Assembly (NCBI GenBank): GCA_023548195.1
Contig: JAJHZJ010000008.1
Coordinates: 5,666,215 to 5,730,214 of the forward strand
Length of the DNA: 64,000 nucleotides
Origin: Bettongia penicillata ogilbyi
Lineage: Eukaryota; Chordata; Mammalia; Diprotodontia; Potoroidae
Direction: 5' to 3'
A program made the position numbers and the translations under genes. The notes beneath the pieces were generated by a model. The model worked only from the letters and a program-made list of their open reading frames with translations, had not been told where the DNA came from and did not search any database. Shown here one piece after another: positions 1 to 11,863 of this stretch (position 1 is its first letter; each line of letters begins with the position of its first letter).

Positions 1-803
1 ACATGTTCTGGTTTTGCTGCTATTGCTCAGACCATTTTGGGAAGTCCCCTCCTGGAATTGCTTTTGGAGTAGCTTTGTCCACCTCCAAGGAAGGTCAGTT
101 ATTCCCAATTGACTGTCTGAGATTTGTGTTAAAGTTTGTAGTAAGTAGTGTTGAAAGTTCCCATTGTACTATGTATGATACAGTGCAACAGGCTGATTGA
201 TTGGGATGCTCCTGGATGCTGCTGCTGTCTCCTCAAAGGGCCCCTCTCATGGCCAATCTCCTTTCCCAAGACTTTGGGGATTTGCTCTCCATGGCCCTCA
301 TGCTGGATTTGTTTTTTCCAGTTAGTGGTAAGGATTTTTATTCCTCTTAATACCCCCATTTTCTACACCACTAATGAATGAATAAAGAGTACTTATTAAG
401 TTCTTATTCTCTGTGAAGCATTGTGTTGTGCTTTGGGGTACGTCTACAGAAGTTCCTGCTCTCAAGGAACCCACCTTCTGATGCCAGAGATAACACAGAG
501 CCCAAAGTACTTGTTAGGGAAGGGAATTCTGCAGGAACGTAGCCACAAAGATGATCAGTGGAACAGCGGAATGGTCCATTAGTATAATATTTCCAGAAGC
601 AGTGGTAACTGTGATTTGATTAACAGTTATCTAAAAAGGGGTGGAAAGCAGGGAAGGATCTAAGTGGTGGGAGTTCAAAAAATAGCCCAAATAGAGGAAC
701 CAAGTGTCTCACTCGTGTTGGTCCTCTACATCAGAGAGGTCAGACTCGAGGAGATCGCAAAACTTCCCCATGGAAAAGGGACCAGATTAACATATGTTCT
801 TGG

Positions 804-1043
804 TTCAGTTGTTTTAGTCGTCTCTGACTCTGTGATCCCGTATGGTGTTTTCTTGGCCAAGGTACTCTAGTGGTTTGCCATTTCCTTCTCCAACTTATTT
901 GACAGATGAGGAAACTGAGGCAAACAGAGTTAAGGTTAGTTTAAGTGCTCAGAGTCACACACTAGTGTCAGAGGCTGGATTTGAACTCATTTGTCCTGAC
1001 TACGGGCCTAGCGTTCTATTCGCTGAGCCACCTAGTTGCCCCT
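804..1043 (-). mobile_element. tRNA-type/MIR-like SINE with RTE tail
   Basis: Reverse copy: from tcagttgttttagtcgtctc through gatgaggaaactgaggcaaa to tgagccacctagttgccc. Confidence 0.85.
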
Positions 1044-1149
1044 AAAAATTCAGCAGAATATAGATAATATTAATTTGTTGTTTTCCAAGACTAGGGAACC
1101 CTTTCTATTTGAATCTGACAAATACTTTACTGTATCATCATCCTCATCA

Positions 1150-1372
1150 TCAGTAACATTTATATAGGGTTTTAAGGTTTACAGAGAGCTTTACAAATAC
1201 TAATTTGATCTTCCCTCACAGCATCCATGAGAGGTAGGTGCTATAATTATCCCCATTTTACAGTTGAGGAAACTGAGGTAGCCAGCAAATAAGCAGGGTC
1301 ACAGAGCTAGCTAGTGTCTAAAGCAATATTTGCACTCAGATTTTCCTGACTGATGTTCCACCTATCTGCTTA
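1150..1372 (-). mobile_element. MIR-like SINE
   Basis: gggttttaaggtttacagag, ccccattttacagttgagga, gggtcacagagctagctagt. Confidence 0.75.
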
Positions 1373-1469
1373 ATTATTGTAATTCATATTTATTCTTTAA
1401 TTATTACAAATAATATGTAGTAGCTGTTCATTACCTAATGAATGCCCTCCACAATCTGACTCCAGTTTA

Positions 1470-1650
1470 TGTTTCTTTAAAAAAATTTTTTTCTATCCTT
1501 TGTTTTTGCATTAACTTTATTTCTAAATATATTTGTACCTGTCCTTTACCCAGAGATCCATCCCTTATAGCAAAGCAGAAAAAGAAAATTGTTTGATAAA
1601 ACAAATCAATTCATATTAGTGTGACTTTATAAACCTTACTGCATACCCAT
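1470..1650 (-). mobile_element. Old L1 3' UTR fragment, antisense
   Basis: Resembles the antisense L1 ends at 17640 and 38800 (ttattt..aaatat, agcaaa.cagaaaaag, aacaaatcaattcat). Divergent. Confidence 0.4.
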
Positions 1651-2080
1651 AATTCTTCACTTTTGTAATTGACTGAAGGAGATGAATTTCCTAAGTATTT
1701 TTTCAGGGACAAACTTGGAAATTATAATTATATTATATTCAGTTTCAATATTTTGTTATTGCTTTTGCTATTTACATGATGGCAGGAGCCAATTCTGTAT
1801 GTCATTGCTTGATAGACAGGACTTTCCCTCATTAGTGGAATCAGGTAACAAGATAATTTACTACCCACACACTATGATTTCCATGAGTGCTACTTAAATA
1901 AAATTAAATCAGATATCCATTATGTATTGTTTTTCATTATGACTTCCTAAGGATTACTTAGTGAATTGATATTTTTTTCCCCGTAAAGAAACTTGGCAAT
2001 GTAACAAACATTAGCTCCATATGCAATGCTTGTGAAAACGACATTTCAAGCCTTCTCTCATATGACTCCCCACTTATATA

Positions 2081-2239
2081 GCCCAGTAAGGTGCCACAGT
2101 GGATAGAGCACTGGACCTGGATTCAGAAAGAGCTGAATTCAAATCTGGCCTAAATAGTTAGTGACTATATGACCATGGTTAAGGTCACTTACCAGATGTT
2201 TGTCTCAGATTTCTCATCTGTAAATTGTGGATGGGGGTA
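2081..2239 (+). mobile_element. SINE, 5' portion, abutting the RTE fragment
   Basis: ggtgccacagtggatagagc to tctcatctgtaaattgtgg. Confidence 0.75.
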
Positions 2240-2342
2240 ATAATAGCACTTTCATTGGCAAAGACATGATTTGGGGAAAAATTGAAGATAAAAGGAAAAG
2301 GGGATGGCAGAGAATGAGATGGATGGATAGTATCATGGAAAC
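2240..2342 (+). pseudogene. RTE (BovB-like) LINE ORF C-terminus, upstream part
   Basis: The frame reads KIEDKRKRGWQRMRWMDS, very like the conserved KRxRGxQRMRWLD block at the C-terminus of RTE/BovB polyproteins. It is broken by the L1 at 2356-2971 and resumes at 2985. Confidence 0.75.
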
Positions 2343-2355
2343 AATGAACATGGTC

Positions 2356-2971
2356 TTTTGGGGAGGCGGTTTCTACACATACATTCTTATTAACCACATT
2401 TCACATTAGTCATGATGCATAGAAGAATTAAAATGAACGGGAGAAACCATGAGAAAAGACAAACCAAAACAAAATGTAACACAAGAGAAAATATTCTGCT
2501 TCATTCTGTGTTCCACTTCCATAGTTCTTTCTCTGGAGGTGGATGGAGTTTTGCCTCAATAATCCTTTGGGAATGTTTTAGGTCCTTGCATTGCTGTGAA
2601 GGTCTAGATCTACCAGAAACAGTCCTCGCACACTGTGGCTTACTGTATACAAAGTTCTCCTGGTTCTGCTCATTTCACTTAGCATCAGTTCATATAAATC
2701 CTTCCAGGCTTCTCTGGAGTCCTCCTGTTTATCATTTCTTATAGCCCAATAGTGTTCCATTACATTCATATACCACAACTTGTTAGCCATTCACCAATTG
2801 GTGGGCATTCCGTTGATTTCCAGTTTTTCACCACCAGAAAGAGAGCTGCTATAAATATTTTTGTACAAGTGGGACTTTTTCCCATTTTTATGATCTCTTT
2901 GGGATACAACCCTAGAAGCGATATTGCTGGGTCAAAGGGTATGCACATTTTTGTAGCCCTTTGGGCATAGT
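2356..2971 (-). mobile_element. 5'-truncated L1 fragment, antisense, inserted in the RTE
   Basis: The minus strand encodes pieces of the L1 ORF2p C-terminus (CIPFDPAISLLGLYPKE, then MNVMEHYWAIRND in another frame) followed by 3' UTR. It is bracketed by aatgaacatg(g/a)tc at 2343-2355 and 2972-2984, a 13-bp duplication with one mismatch. Confidence 0.8.
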
Positions 2972-2984
2972 AATGAACATGATC

Positions 2985-3085
2985 ATAGACAGACTTTGGA
3001 AGTTGGTGGAGGGTATAAGGGCCTGGCGTGCTGTGGTCCATGGCGTCACTGAGAGTTGGATATGACTGCACAACAAAATAATAGC
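2985..3085 (+). mobile_element. RTE LINE 3' end, downstream part
   Basis: The RTE frame continues with AWRAVVHGVTES-like coding (gcctggcgtgctgtggtcca) and ends in a tail like that of the SINEs in this window (gagagttggatatgactg). Confidence 0.75.
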
Positions 3086-4379
3086 ACCTCCCTCCCAGGG
3101 TACCTCACAATAGTAAGGATAAAATGACTTAAGATTTTAAAATGCTTTGTAATTCTTCAGGTATTCTATACATATTGGCTATTATTATCTTCATTATTAT
3201 AAGCAGCAGAGCCAAGGTTCCGACCCAGGTCCCCCGACTCCTCATCCAGCATTCTTTGCCTTCATTTGTCCCACCTTCAGAGCAGGCTTACATCTTTGTA
3301 TCCCCAGAACTTAGCTACCTGAACGCTTTGCCTGAACTTCAGGAAAGGTATGGACATTCTCCTGACCAGGGCATGTCATAGTGTATTTGTGGCTTGTGAA
3401 AATCTCTGAGTTACTGTATGAGGTCTAAGTAAACTCTTCCATGCCTCACATCAACTGGCAAAGGCTACCTCTTGGTGTGTGCAGATTTGAGCAAAGCTAC
3501 AAGGTTTTCACCTTGGTCAGATTAGGAGGCAGAATGCTATTTCTAATCTCCCTCATTACTCTTCCTAGTGAAAAGCAAAGTTAGTGCCAGGCTTGCCTGA
3601 GAGTTTTCCCATGGGCTGTGGACTCAACTGTCTACTAAACAGATTCTTTAAAAAAATTAAAAAAACAGTTCATTCAACATCTGCTCATGGTTTTAGTGGG
3701 TTTTAACGTATGGTTTCCTGGGGCCTCTTTCCTCCCCCTCCTTCTCCTCCCTGTTTGAAGAAGACATGCTTCCCTGGTGTATCTTCTATCTAAAAATACT
3801 TTCTTTTGTGTGATATTATTTGTCAGAGCACTCCAGATGACATTCTGACTTTACTTCATTAATTCTCCCATCTCTGGAGGTGGCAAGGGGTAGGCATTTA
3901 TATTTCCATCATACAAATGAGGAAATGGAGAGAACAAAGCTGAGTGAAAGGTGGCTATGAATAGACATCACTGTGATTAATTCTGCCCATGTTCCTCCTA
4001 AATACTCTCTCTTCTCATCATCTCTGGGTCTATTGTATAAGCTGAAAGACAAAAAGGTTCTGTGTCATGTCAGGCTCTAAAAATCCCTTGAAGCAGCTAA
4101 CCAGGCTGACAATGAAGTTGTTTTTATAAAAAAGAAAAAAAATTTTTTTTGCACAGAATTTTATCAGTACATCTCTGGTTTGGGAGCAGGAGGAGGAAGA
4201 TACAAAATCAAAGGTTTAGAATTTGGACTCCAAATTACTGTGAAGCAGCCTTGTTCCATTAAGGTGTCATAAGCATTCATTAAATGCAGATGATTAAATG
4301 TTGAAAAACATAGATGTATCCAGTTTGAGCAAGGCAATACCAAGAGTCACACTCAGAAATCATCAGCCAGACGTTATTA

Positions 4380-4569
4380 ATGTTGTTCCGTCATTTCAGA
4401 CTCTTCGTGACTCCATTTTGGGGTTTTCTTGGCAAAGATACTGGAGTGGTTTGCCATTTCGGTCTCCAGCTCATTTTGAAGTGAAGTGAAGGCCAGATTT
4501 GACCTCAGGAAGATGAGTCTGCCTAACTGCAGACCTGCCACTCTATCCATTGTACCACCTAGCTGCCCT
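4380..4569 (-). mobile_element. SINE with RTE tail, internal deletion
   Basis: ggggttttcttggcaaagat to accacctagctgccc; the A-box-distal middle is shortened. Confidence 0.85.
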
Positions 4570-5000
4570 TTCCTTGTTCGTCTACATTAGTGTCAGACCT
4601 CCAAATGGCTTGAGTATTGGACTATATATATGTATATATATCTGTTTGTCAGACTTTTATCAGAGATAAGATCTTTTTTTAATGCTGCAGTTTTCCCTTC
4701 TGATTTTTAGAGTTATAGCATATAGAATTATAGATCTGGAAGGGACCCTTGAGGCCATCTAGTCTAAGTCCTTCTTCTGGTTCTATTGAATTTTTTCTTT
4801 AAAATAATTTTGATTTTATATAATCAAAATTCTCTTTCATCTTTTGCAATCTCATCTGTCTCTTGTTTAAGAGTTTCTCTTCTAACCATAGTATTAAATG
4901 ATACCCTCTTCTGTTACCCTTTAATTTTCTGTGTGATATGACCTTTTATAAATAAGTCAACTATTAAATTGGAGCTTATTGTGACACATAGGGTAACAAT

Positions 5001-5155
5001 GGTCTCAAACTCATGGAAGTGGATCTCTGTGGGATGTATATTGACTCCAGAAATCACAAATTGACATCTGTGTTGTTTTGCATTTTAATTTATTTTGTTA
5101 AACATTTCCCAATTACATTTTAATCTGATACAAGCAGCATTGGTGGGAAGTTGAC
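5001..5155. mobile_element. hAT relic of the same family, one end missing
   Basis: ggtctcaaactcatggaagt to tttcccaattacattttaat shares the internal section of the 11275 element family. Confidence 0.5.
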
Positions 5156-5574
5156 AATTGATGGCGTAAGATATTGTAAGAGTCTGGGCATAGCCCATTG
5201 CCCATTGGCATAGCCTGCCCTAACTGTACGTGCTGTTGAGTTAACCCAGTGTACTGACCATCTAGCTTATCATAGCCTGTAAATAGTGAACCTTAAGAAT
5301 TTCATTAAAAGTTTGACTGTAAGGATTTCAAATTTTCATTTAAAATTATGTGTTCAGGTAGACCTCGTGTGTAAGGTGATATTGATCTGTTTTTTTTTTT
5401 TATAAACCCAAGATTGATTTATTGTTTCATTGATCTTATAGACTTAAGAGAGTGATAGAGAAAATGTTAATAATGCAAAATAAGCTTAAAAGTATAGCAT
5501 GTATATTTTATTTGGAAAGCTGATCATTAAACATTTACAAACACAACTTTGCTCTCCAATATGGGTGTGGTTTT

Positions 5575-5982
5575 TTTTAAGATATAAGTTCCCTGGATCA
5601 TGGCCTGTAAACGGCCCCACCATGCTTGCATATCATTATATAACCATAGGTAATATAAACATTTGCATTTAACCTGTAAACACCACACTGGGCCTGTTCT
5701 ATGCTGAAGTTAATGTAATCTTATGAGCTTATTGTTGGCATGTTGTATTCTTTGTCTGCTCCTTTACAAACCAACCAAACACTGGTCAGTAAATGTGAAT
5801 TTGAGGAATGAGGAATGTGGAATTCTGGGGGGTGCTGTGTAGGGGAAGATGCCCCCACCCCCCTTTCTCAGCAGCCACTGTGAGATGAGAGAATGAAATA
5901 ATATGGCCCCCCCATCTATAATTCCCGCTGTCACCCTTCTGAAGTCTGCCTGGATCCAGGGAGCTGAGGAACATTTAACACC
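5575..5982 (+). mobile_element. Solo LTR, same family as 14169, 5' truncated
   Basis: Shares cctgttctatgctgaagtta, taatcttatgagcttattgt, gcatgttgtattcttt and a gaatgaaataa poly(A) region with 14169-14634; ends near tttaaca. Confidence 0.55.
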
Positions 5983-6320
5983 TCAGTTTTTTTTTTAATA
6001 AGGGAAGAAACTGAGGCCCAGAGGGTTTAACAATATATACTGGCATTTTTTCTCAGGGAAAGCCTAGGACCAATAGAATTGACAAATCTCATTGATTGTG
6101 AAAAGCTCCAGAGAGGTGAACTCAGCAGCTTTTCTTGTCTATCATTCCATCATTTATCTTCAGGGAACCCTTCCTTTTTTGGATGGGAAATGGAGGGGGA
6201 GGGGGTGAAGTAGGGAGTGATCCAAGAAAGAAAAGACATTGTTGCTGCCCTGTTGTCTGATTGGGGCAGAAAAACACAGAACATTCAGGTAAGTGCCAAT
6301 TAGCGTTAGATGGGGTATGT

Positions 6321-6448
6321 CTAAGTGAGGGAGTGACTGGTGTTGGTAGGGTTCTGCTAAGTGAGGGAGTGACTGGTGCTGGTAGGGTTCTGCTAAGTGA
6401 GGGAGTGACTGGTGCTGGTAGAGTTCTGCTAAGTGAGGGAGTGATTAG
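6321..6448. repeat. 36-bp minisatellite, 3.5 copies
   Basis: Units at 6321-6356, 6357-6392, 6393-6428 and a partial unit at 6429-6448, beginning ctaagtgagggagtgactgg; only a few changes between units. Confidence 0.95.
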
Positions 6449-6599
6449 AGAAGGGACAGAGGATGGGAAAAGGTAGTAGTTTCCCACCTTTCCAAGCCAT
6501 TTTAATATTCATGTAGTAATTCTTAGGCTTCCAAAGGTCACAGGTTAGGAGCTTATGGTATGAAAGGGAGGTAATTAGGATAAATGATAACTATGGCAT

Positions 6600-6832
6600 T
6601 TTAAAGTTTGCAAAGTACTTTACAGATTCTAATTTATTTTACTCTCACAAGAGCCCTGGGAGGTAGGTGCTATTATTCTCCTTATTTTATACTTGAGGAA
6701 ACTGAGGCAGAGAGAGGTTAAGTGACTTGTACAGGTTCATGTAGTTAATAAGGTTGTGAGACCAGATTTGTACTCCGGTTTTCCTGTTCCCAAATCCAGT
6801 GTTCTCTGTATCACTCAGTTGCTTCTTATTTT
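6600..6832 (-). mobile_element. MIR-like SINE
   Basis: aaagtttgcaaagtacttta, aggaaactgaggcagagaga, gttctctgtatcactcagtt. Confidence 0.8.
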
Positions 6833-6954
6833 GATGAGGGGGGAATGATGGAAATAGAAACCTGGACACAGGAGGTTTTGTAGTTGTAACACAACTAGCC
6901 AGTTTGCTAGGCTAGGCTGTTGAGTCCATATTGTTCCATATTGGGACTCCCTGA

Positions 6955-7135
6955 GAAATGAGTTAATGACACAGAGGCAGAGAAGAATCAAGCTTTTGCC
7001 TAATTTCACACATATAATTGATACGTTGCTTGCCTTCTCAATGAGGAGGGGACAGGAAGGAAGAGAGAATTTGGAACTCAAAATTTAAAAATTAAAAAAG
7101 AACGTTAAAAGTTTTAAAAACATGTACACAAAAGA
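6955..7135 (+). mobile_element. L1 3' UTR tail, sense
   Basis: ttgcttgccttctcaatgag, then a purine-rich stretch and gagagaatttggaactcaaa leading to an A-rich end. Confidence 0.7.
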
Positions 7136-7639
7136 GGAATTTAAATTAGGCCAGAAGTAATAGGTATCTAAATGCCAGTGTCTGACAGTTCTCACTGTTT
7201 AGGAAGTTGATTCTTATATATATCATGGCCTTTTCTTTTCCTGTGATTCAGTCTGTTGACTCTTGATTTATCCAAAGAACTGAGATTATAACTTTGGTTT
7301 AATTTCTAGACCTAGTTTCCTTAACTGCCTCAGGCTATTGCACATTCACTGATGTAGATAGACAGTGATCTAATCCTTTATTGTTCCAGGCTGAAATAAA
7401 ACTCCATGTGTGTTTGTATAAACCTTTTGGTTAGTATTTTGAACACATAAGGGTCTGTTTCTCGGAAGGAATACTTATAAGGAGATTTGAGCTTGCAGAA
7501 TTAGACTTGTTTCATAAGGATCCATCTGTTGTACTTGGATTGACTATAGTATCCTCTCTCTTTAAACTTTTTAAATAGGAAGCTGTATGGTGTGAGCCTC
7601 CCTCTTGGAATCAAAAGGCCTGGATTCAAGTCACCTTTT

Positions 7640-8290
7640 TAAAAATGTAAATAGTATTTTATTTTTTTCAAATTACATGTAAAGACAATTTGCAGCACTC
7701 ATTTTTATAAGATTTCGAGTTCCAAATTTTTTTGCTTCCTTCCTTTCCCCCTCCACAAGACAACAAGCAATTTTATACGTTATACATGTGCAATCATGTA
7801 AAACATATTTTCATGTTAGTCATGTCGTGAAAGAAGAAACAGAAAAAAACAGAAAGTGAAAATAGTATGATTGATCTACACAGTAACCATATTTGATCAT
7901 CATACAATGTTGTATACAATGTTCTCCTTGTTCTGTTCACTTTACTCAGCATCAATTCATGTATTTCCAGTTTTTTTCTGAAATTCACCTGCTCATCATT
8001 TCTTATAGAACAGTAGTTATTCTATCACATTCATATACCACAGTTTGTTTAGCTAGTCTCCAGTTGTACATCTCCTCAATTTCTAATTCTTTGTCACCAC
8101 AAAAAGTGCTGCTAAAAATATTTTTGTACATGTGGATCCTTTTCTCTTTTTTATGATCTCTTTGGAATACAGACCTACTAGTGGTATTGCTGGGTCAAAG
8201 AGCATGCAGAGTTTGGTTGCCCTTTGGGCATGCATGGTTCCAAACTACTCTCTGAAATGGTTGGATTGCCCTCATACATTCTAAATGACC
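7640..8290 (-). mobile_element. L1 3' end, antisense
   Basis: Shares with 2356-2971 and 60597-61735 the blocks ttgttctgttcacttt.ctcagcatca, catttcttatag, cacattcatatacca and gggtcaaag..atgca.agttt. Heavily mutated. Confidence 0.8.
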
Positions 8291-8713
8291 AGGGAAATTC
8301 CTTCACCTCCCTGAAGTTGTTTCCTTATCTGCCAAATGGACAGCCTGGACTGCTTCAGAGTTAAAATGACCAAGGTTCAGAGTCCCACCTTGACGCACGC
8401 TGTCTCTACGATTATATGTTACAGAAGGGTAACTGATTTTCCTTGGTGAAGGTATTTTGCTCACCCAGAGCTCCCTATACTAATGAAAAACAATCATTTT
8501 CTATTGCCAGCGTCACTAGATTATGATGAAGAAAGCACTAAGGAGCATTTTAAGTGCCCTCTAAATGTGTTATGAGTGTCTGTCATCCTCTCTGGGATGA
8601 TGATGATTATATGAGTGAATTACAGCCTTTACAGGTATTCTTATTGGATGGTTCTGGTTAGGTAAATTTCCCCTTTATCTCCCATGCCTCTAAAACCATA
8701 GGATGTGAGAACT

Positions 8714-8917
8714 GTTTTAGTCATTGTTTAGTGGTTTTCAGTTGTGTCCTATGTGGTAGTTTCTTGGCAAAGATATTGAAGTGATTTGCCATTTCCTTCT
8801 CCAGCTCATTTTACAGATGAAGAAACTGAGGCAAACCGGGTGGAGTGACTTGCCCAGGGTCACACAGATAGTATCTGAGGGCAGCTCTGAACTCATGTTT
8901 TTCTGATTTCAGGGCCG
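8714..8917 (-). mobile_element. SINE with RTE tail
   Basis: tttcttggcaaagatattga, acagatgaagaaactgaggc, acttgcccagggtcacacag. Confidence 0.85.
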
Positions 8918-9680
8918 TAAAGGACCTTAAAAATCACTCCCTCCCCCTTCTCCTTTAAGTGACAAGCACAGTGGGCATCAGGGCACAAAAAATGTTTGAG
9001 TCATTTTCCTGAGGTCTGACGGGTAGATAGCTATTGAACTAGACAAGAGTTCCAGTATCTCCGGACTCCTCTCCTGGTACTGTTTTTGTTCTGTTGTGCT
9101 GCTCTAGCAAACTGTCTATGGGGGAAGACATTGAATCCCAAACCAACAACAACCTTTTCCCAGAAGGTTTGCAATCTGATCTGATAAATCACAAGGGCTA
9201 CAAAGACAAAGGATCACTAATAAAAAAGTCTAGCTTCTGGCTTTCTGATCATTGTTGACCAAGAAGAAGCACAATCATCCCACCATTTTGCATAGAGATG
9301 TTTGGTTGTGAGTTTTGTTTTTTTTTTTTTTTAACTTGGAAAACAGCCATTACAAAATGAGTGCCAGTTAAATGAAGTTAAGTCAGACACCCATTATATA
9401 TTTTCTTCCGTTGTGCCTTCCTAAAGAAGATTTAGTACCTGTAGAGGAATATAGTTCTATTTCCTGTCTCCCCTCAAAAATATCAATACAGTAATAGTTA
9501 CATAATGTAAATGTATTATAACATAATGTAATGATATATAATGTGAATGGAATACAAATATAATACATGATGAAATTATTTTCTGCATGTTAGTGCTGGT
9601 TTTACCTTGGAATAGAATTATTTTGATTTAAAAAATGTCTATATAGTGGGTATTTATCAATGTGTACCACTTTCATTTAA

Positions 9681-9922
9681 GGGCAGCTAGTGGTTCAGTG
9701 GATAGAGTGCTGGGCCTGGAGTCAGAAAGTTCTAAACTGGCCTTAGATACTTAGTACCAAGACCCTGGGCAAATCGTTTTACCCAGTTTGCCTCAGTTTC
9801 CTCATCTGCCAAATGAGCTGGAGAAGGAAATGGCAAACCACTCTGGTATCTTTGCCAAGAAAATCCTAAATGTAGTTACAAAGAGTCAGACTTAACTGAG
9901 AAGCAACTGAACAATGACTACA
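9681..9922 (+). mobile_element. SINE with RTE tail, full length
   Basis: gggcagctagtggttcagtg through gtatctttgccaagaaaatc to gagtcagacttaactgagaa. Confidence 0.9.
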
Positions 9923-9929
9923 TTCATTC

Positions 9930-10460
9930 GTTCAGTTATTTATTCTGTTAACAGGATTTTCCTGAGTCAATCTTTAACCTGAGAATGATGAAATAGCAAG
10001 CCAGAGACAAAGTGCCAGTAAGAAGGTGGCAGTTTTAGTTTCAGTTTGAGGAATAGATTTGCAAATCAGGAGTTTTCCTGCTCAGGATTCCACGTTACTG
10101 AAGTAAAGACAGATTATATACATCAAACACAAGTGGGAAGGGAGGGGCAAAGGGGGATTACAAACCAGGGTTTCCCAGGACAAGTCCACAAGTGGAAAAC
10201 AGTACAATTCTGGTCAAGTCTTTGGGGTCATTACTTACTTGGAAAAGGTCTGCAATCTTTGATTAGCCTCATTTAAGGTACACAAGCACAAGGATGCAAT
10301 GATTGCGAGGTTTTGCGTTGTCAAAGTTTTGCTTGATCATTTCAGGCTGCGGTTTGAGCTTCTGGCTCTCTCATCCACCAGAAGAGGCAATTCTGAAAAA
10401 ATCTAAATTGCTAGTATATTCATTACATTGTATCGATTAACATGAAAACATAATTCTCTT
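9930..10460. other. No gene or repeat recognised
   Basis: A 76-codon open frame (10046-10276 +) has no recognisable motif and no conserved-looking context. Confidence 0.4.
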
Positions 10461-10565
10461 CACATTTCACTCATTCATCAGGCATTTATTTTGTGCCTGC
10501 TTTTGTGCAAGGCATTTTGGTTATTGTATTTATATGAATCAAGGAACTTAAAATTGATAGGGGAA

Positions 10566-10725
10566 TTGTTGTGTTCGTCCTTCGTTTTTGAAGAGGACCA
10601 TGACATCAAAGAAATGATGACCTGACTTGCCCTTGATTTTGTTTTGAGTGAGGGAGGGCTGTGCAGGTCAGCAGCCTCACTTTCTCCTCCTGAGCCATCT
10701 GGATCCAGTGACCAGATAGAGGAAT
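10566..10725 (+). mobile_element. Second SINE type, 5' part
   Basis: cgtttttgaagaggaccatg, gagtgagggagggctgtgca, cctgagccatctggatccag recur in marsupial genomes; family name not assigned. Confidence 0.6.
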
Positions 10726-10734
10726 AGGATATAG

Positions 10735-10930
10735 TTAACAGGGCCCTAGGTTTAGAGAGAGGAGGACCTAGGTCAAATCCTGCCTCCAACACTTAGCTTG
10801 CTTGGTGACCTCTAGTGCATTGTTGAATTGCTTCATCCCAGTTTCCCTACCCTTAAAAAAAGGACCTGAACTCATTGACTTCCAGTGTCTCTTCTAGCTC
10901 TAACTCTATGAGCCTTCACCCCTATGATCC
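10735..10930 (+). mobile_element. MIR-like SINE
   Basis: gtcaaatcctgcctccaaca to ctcttctagctctaactcta. Similar old copies: 12630-12735, 17034-17215, 19715-19895, 26735-26865 and 55300-55440. Confidence 0.6.
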
Positions 10931-11274
10931 TACAGTTTTATATCATGCATGTATCACTAAAATAAAAGTCAGAATGTGGTAACTACTATAAGAGAATTAT
11001 AAATAAAGCATTATGGAGGTTCAGAGGAAGGAGAAGTCAATAAACAGAAAAGGAGGAAAAGGAAAGAAACAAGCATTTATTAAGTGCCTGCTGTGTGCTG
11101 GACAATGTCATCAGTGGTTTAGAAATATTATTTACTGATTCAGCAAACACTGAGTAGATACTAAATGTAAGACAGTGTGGTCAGTGCTGCAGAGGGTGTA
11201 ATCCTCAGTGGATCTGAATAATACAGTTACTGCTCTTGAGGGCCTCCTAATCTCATACAGGATATAAGATGGCG

Positions 11275-11480
11275 ATGTCAAACTCAAATGGAACCTGGGG
11301 TTTCTAAATGTACCACTACCGGCCAGATTAGTAACTTAGAAAACCATGATTGTTTATGTATTTCTTTTTTTAGGAATACATCAACACATTAAAGTCAGAA
11401 AGGAACAACATTGTGATCTGGGTCATGCTGCATTCAGGAGAGTCATAGGCTGTATGTGGCTGCATGCTGGACACCTCTAA
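11275..11480. mobile_element. hAT (Charlie-type) relic, about 205 bp
   Basis: Starts tgtcaaactcaaatggaacc and ends gctggacacctc, approximate inverted ends; internal gattagtaacttagaaaacc is typical of the family. Confidence 0.6.
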
Positions 11481-11773
11481 TCTAAGCTATGTATGAGAAT
11501 ATAACACATTACCAACATGTCAGGAAAGGTCCAAACTCTTTAGGAGATGAGAAGAGGAAGAAAGAACTTCCAGCTTTATGTTTAATCCAAGAACTATTTC
11601 TTTAGCACACATTATTCATAGCACAGTTTTTATAATTTGATCAGAGGATCATACAGTTTCTGGATTGGGTTAAGAATGTGTTCCTTGCCTCTGTAGTGAC
11701 TATAAACCTCTTGCAGTTGGAAATGGCTTACATAGCTTTTCTATCTCCCATAGCCTTAGCATACTATGAGCTA

Positions 11774-11863
11774 CAGAGGTGGGGTACCTGAGGCCTCAAA
11801 GTCACTTATGGCCCCCTAGGTCCTCAAGTGTAGCCTCAAAGGGCCATAGGTTCCCCTCCCCTG
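11774..11863. mobile_element. 90-bp foldback hAT relic (MITE-like)
   Basis: Left end cagaggtggggtacct and right end aggttcccctcccctg are near-perfect inverted repeats. Subterminal ggccccctaggtcctcaagt is typical of a vertebrate hAT (Charlie-type) family. No clear 8-bp duplication. Confidence 0.65.

Noticed and set aside
3282..3349. Apparent small exon (cccag|AACTTAG ... GAAAG|gtatgg)
   Set aside because: The text resembles the common 'atccccag-acttag' end of ancient LINE/SINE repeats; phase and peptide unconvincing.
6122..6487. 121-codon minus-strand frame with 12-residue repeats
   Set aside because: Produced by the 36-bp minisatellite; no promoter, splice or homology support.
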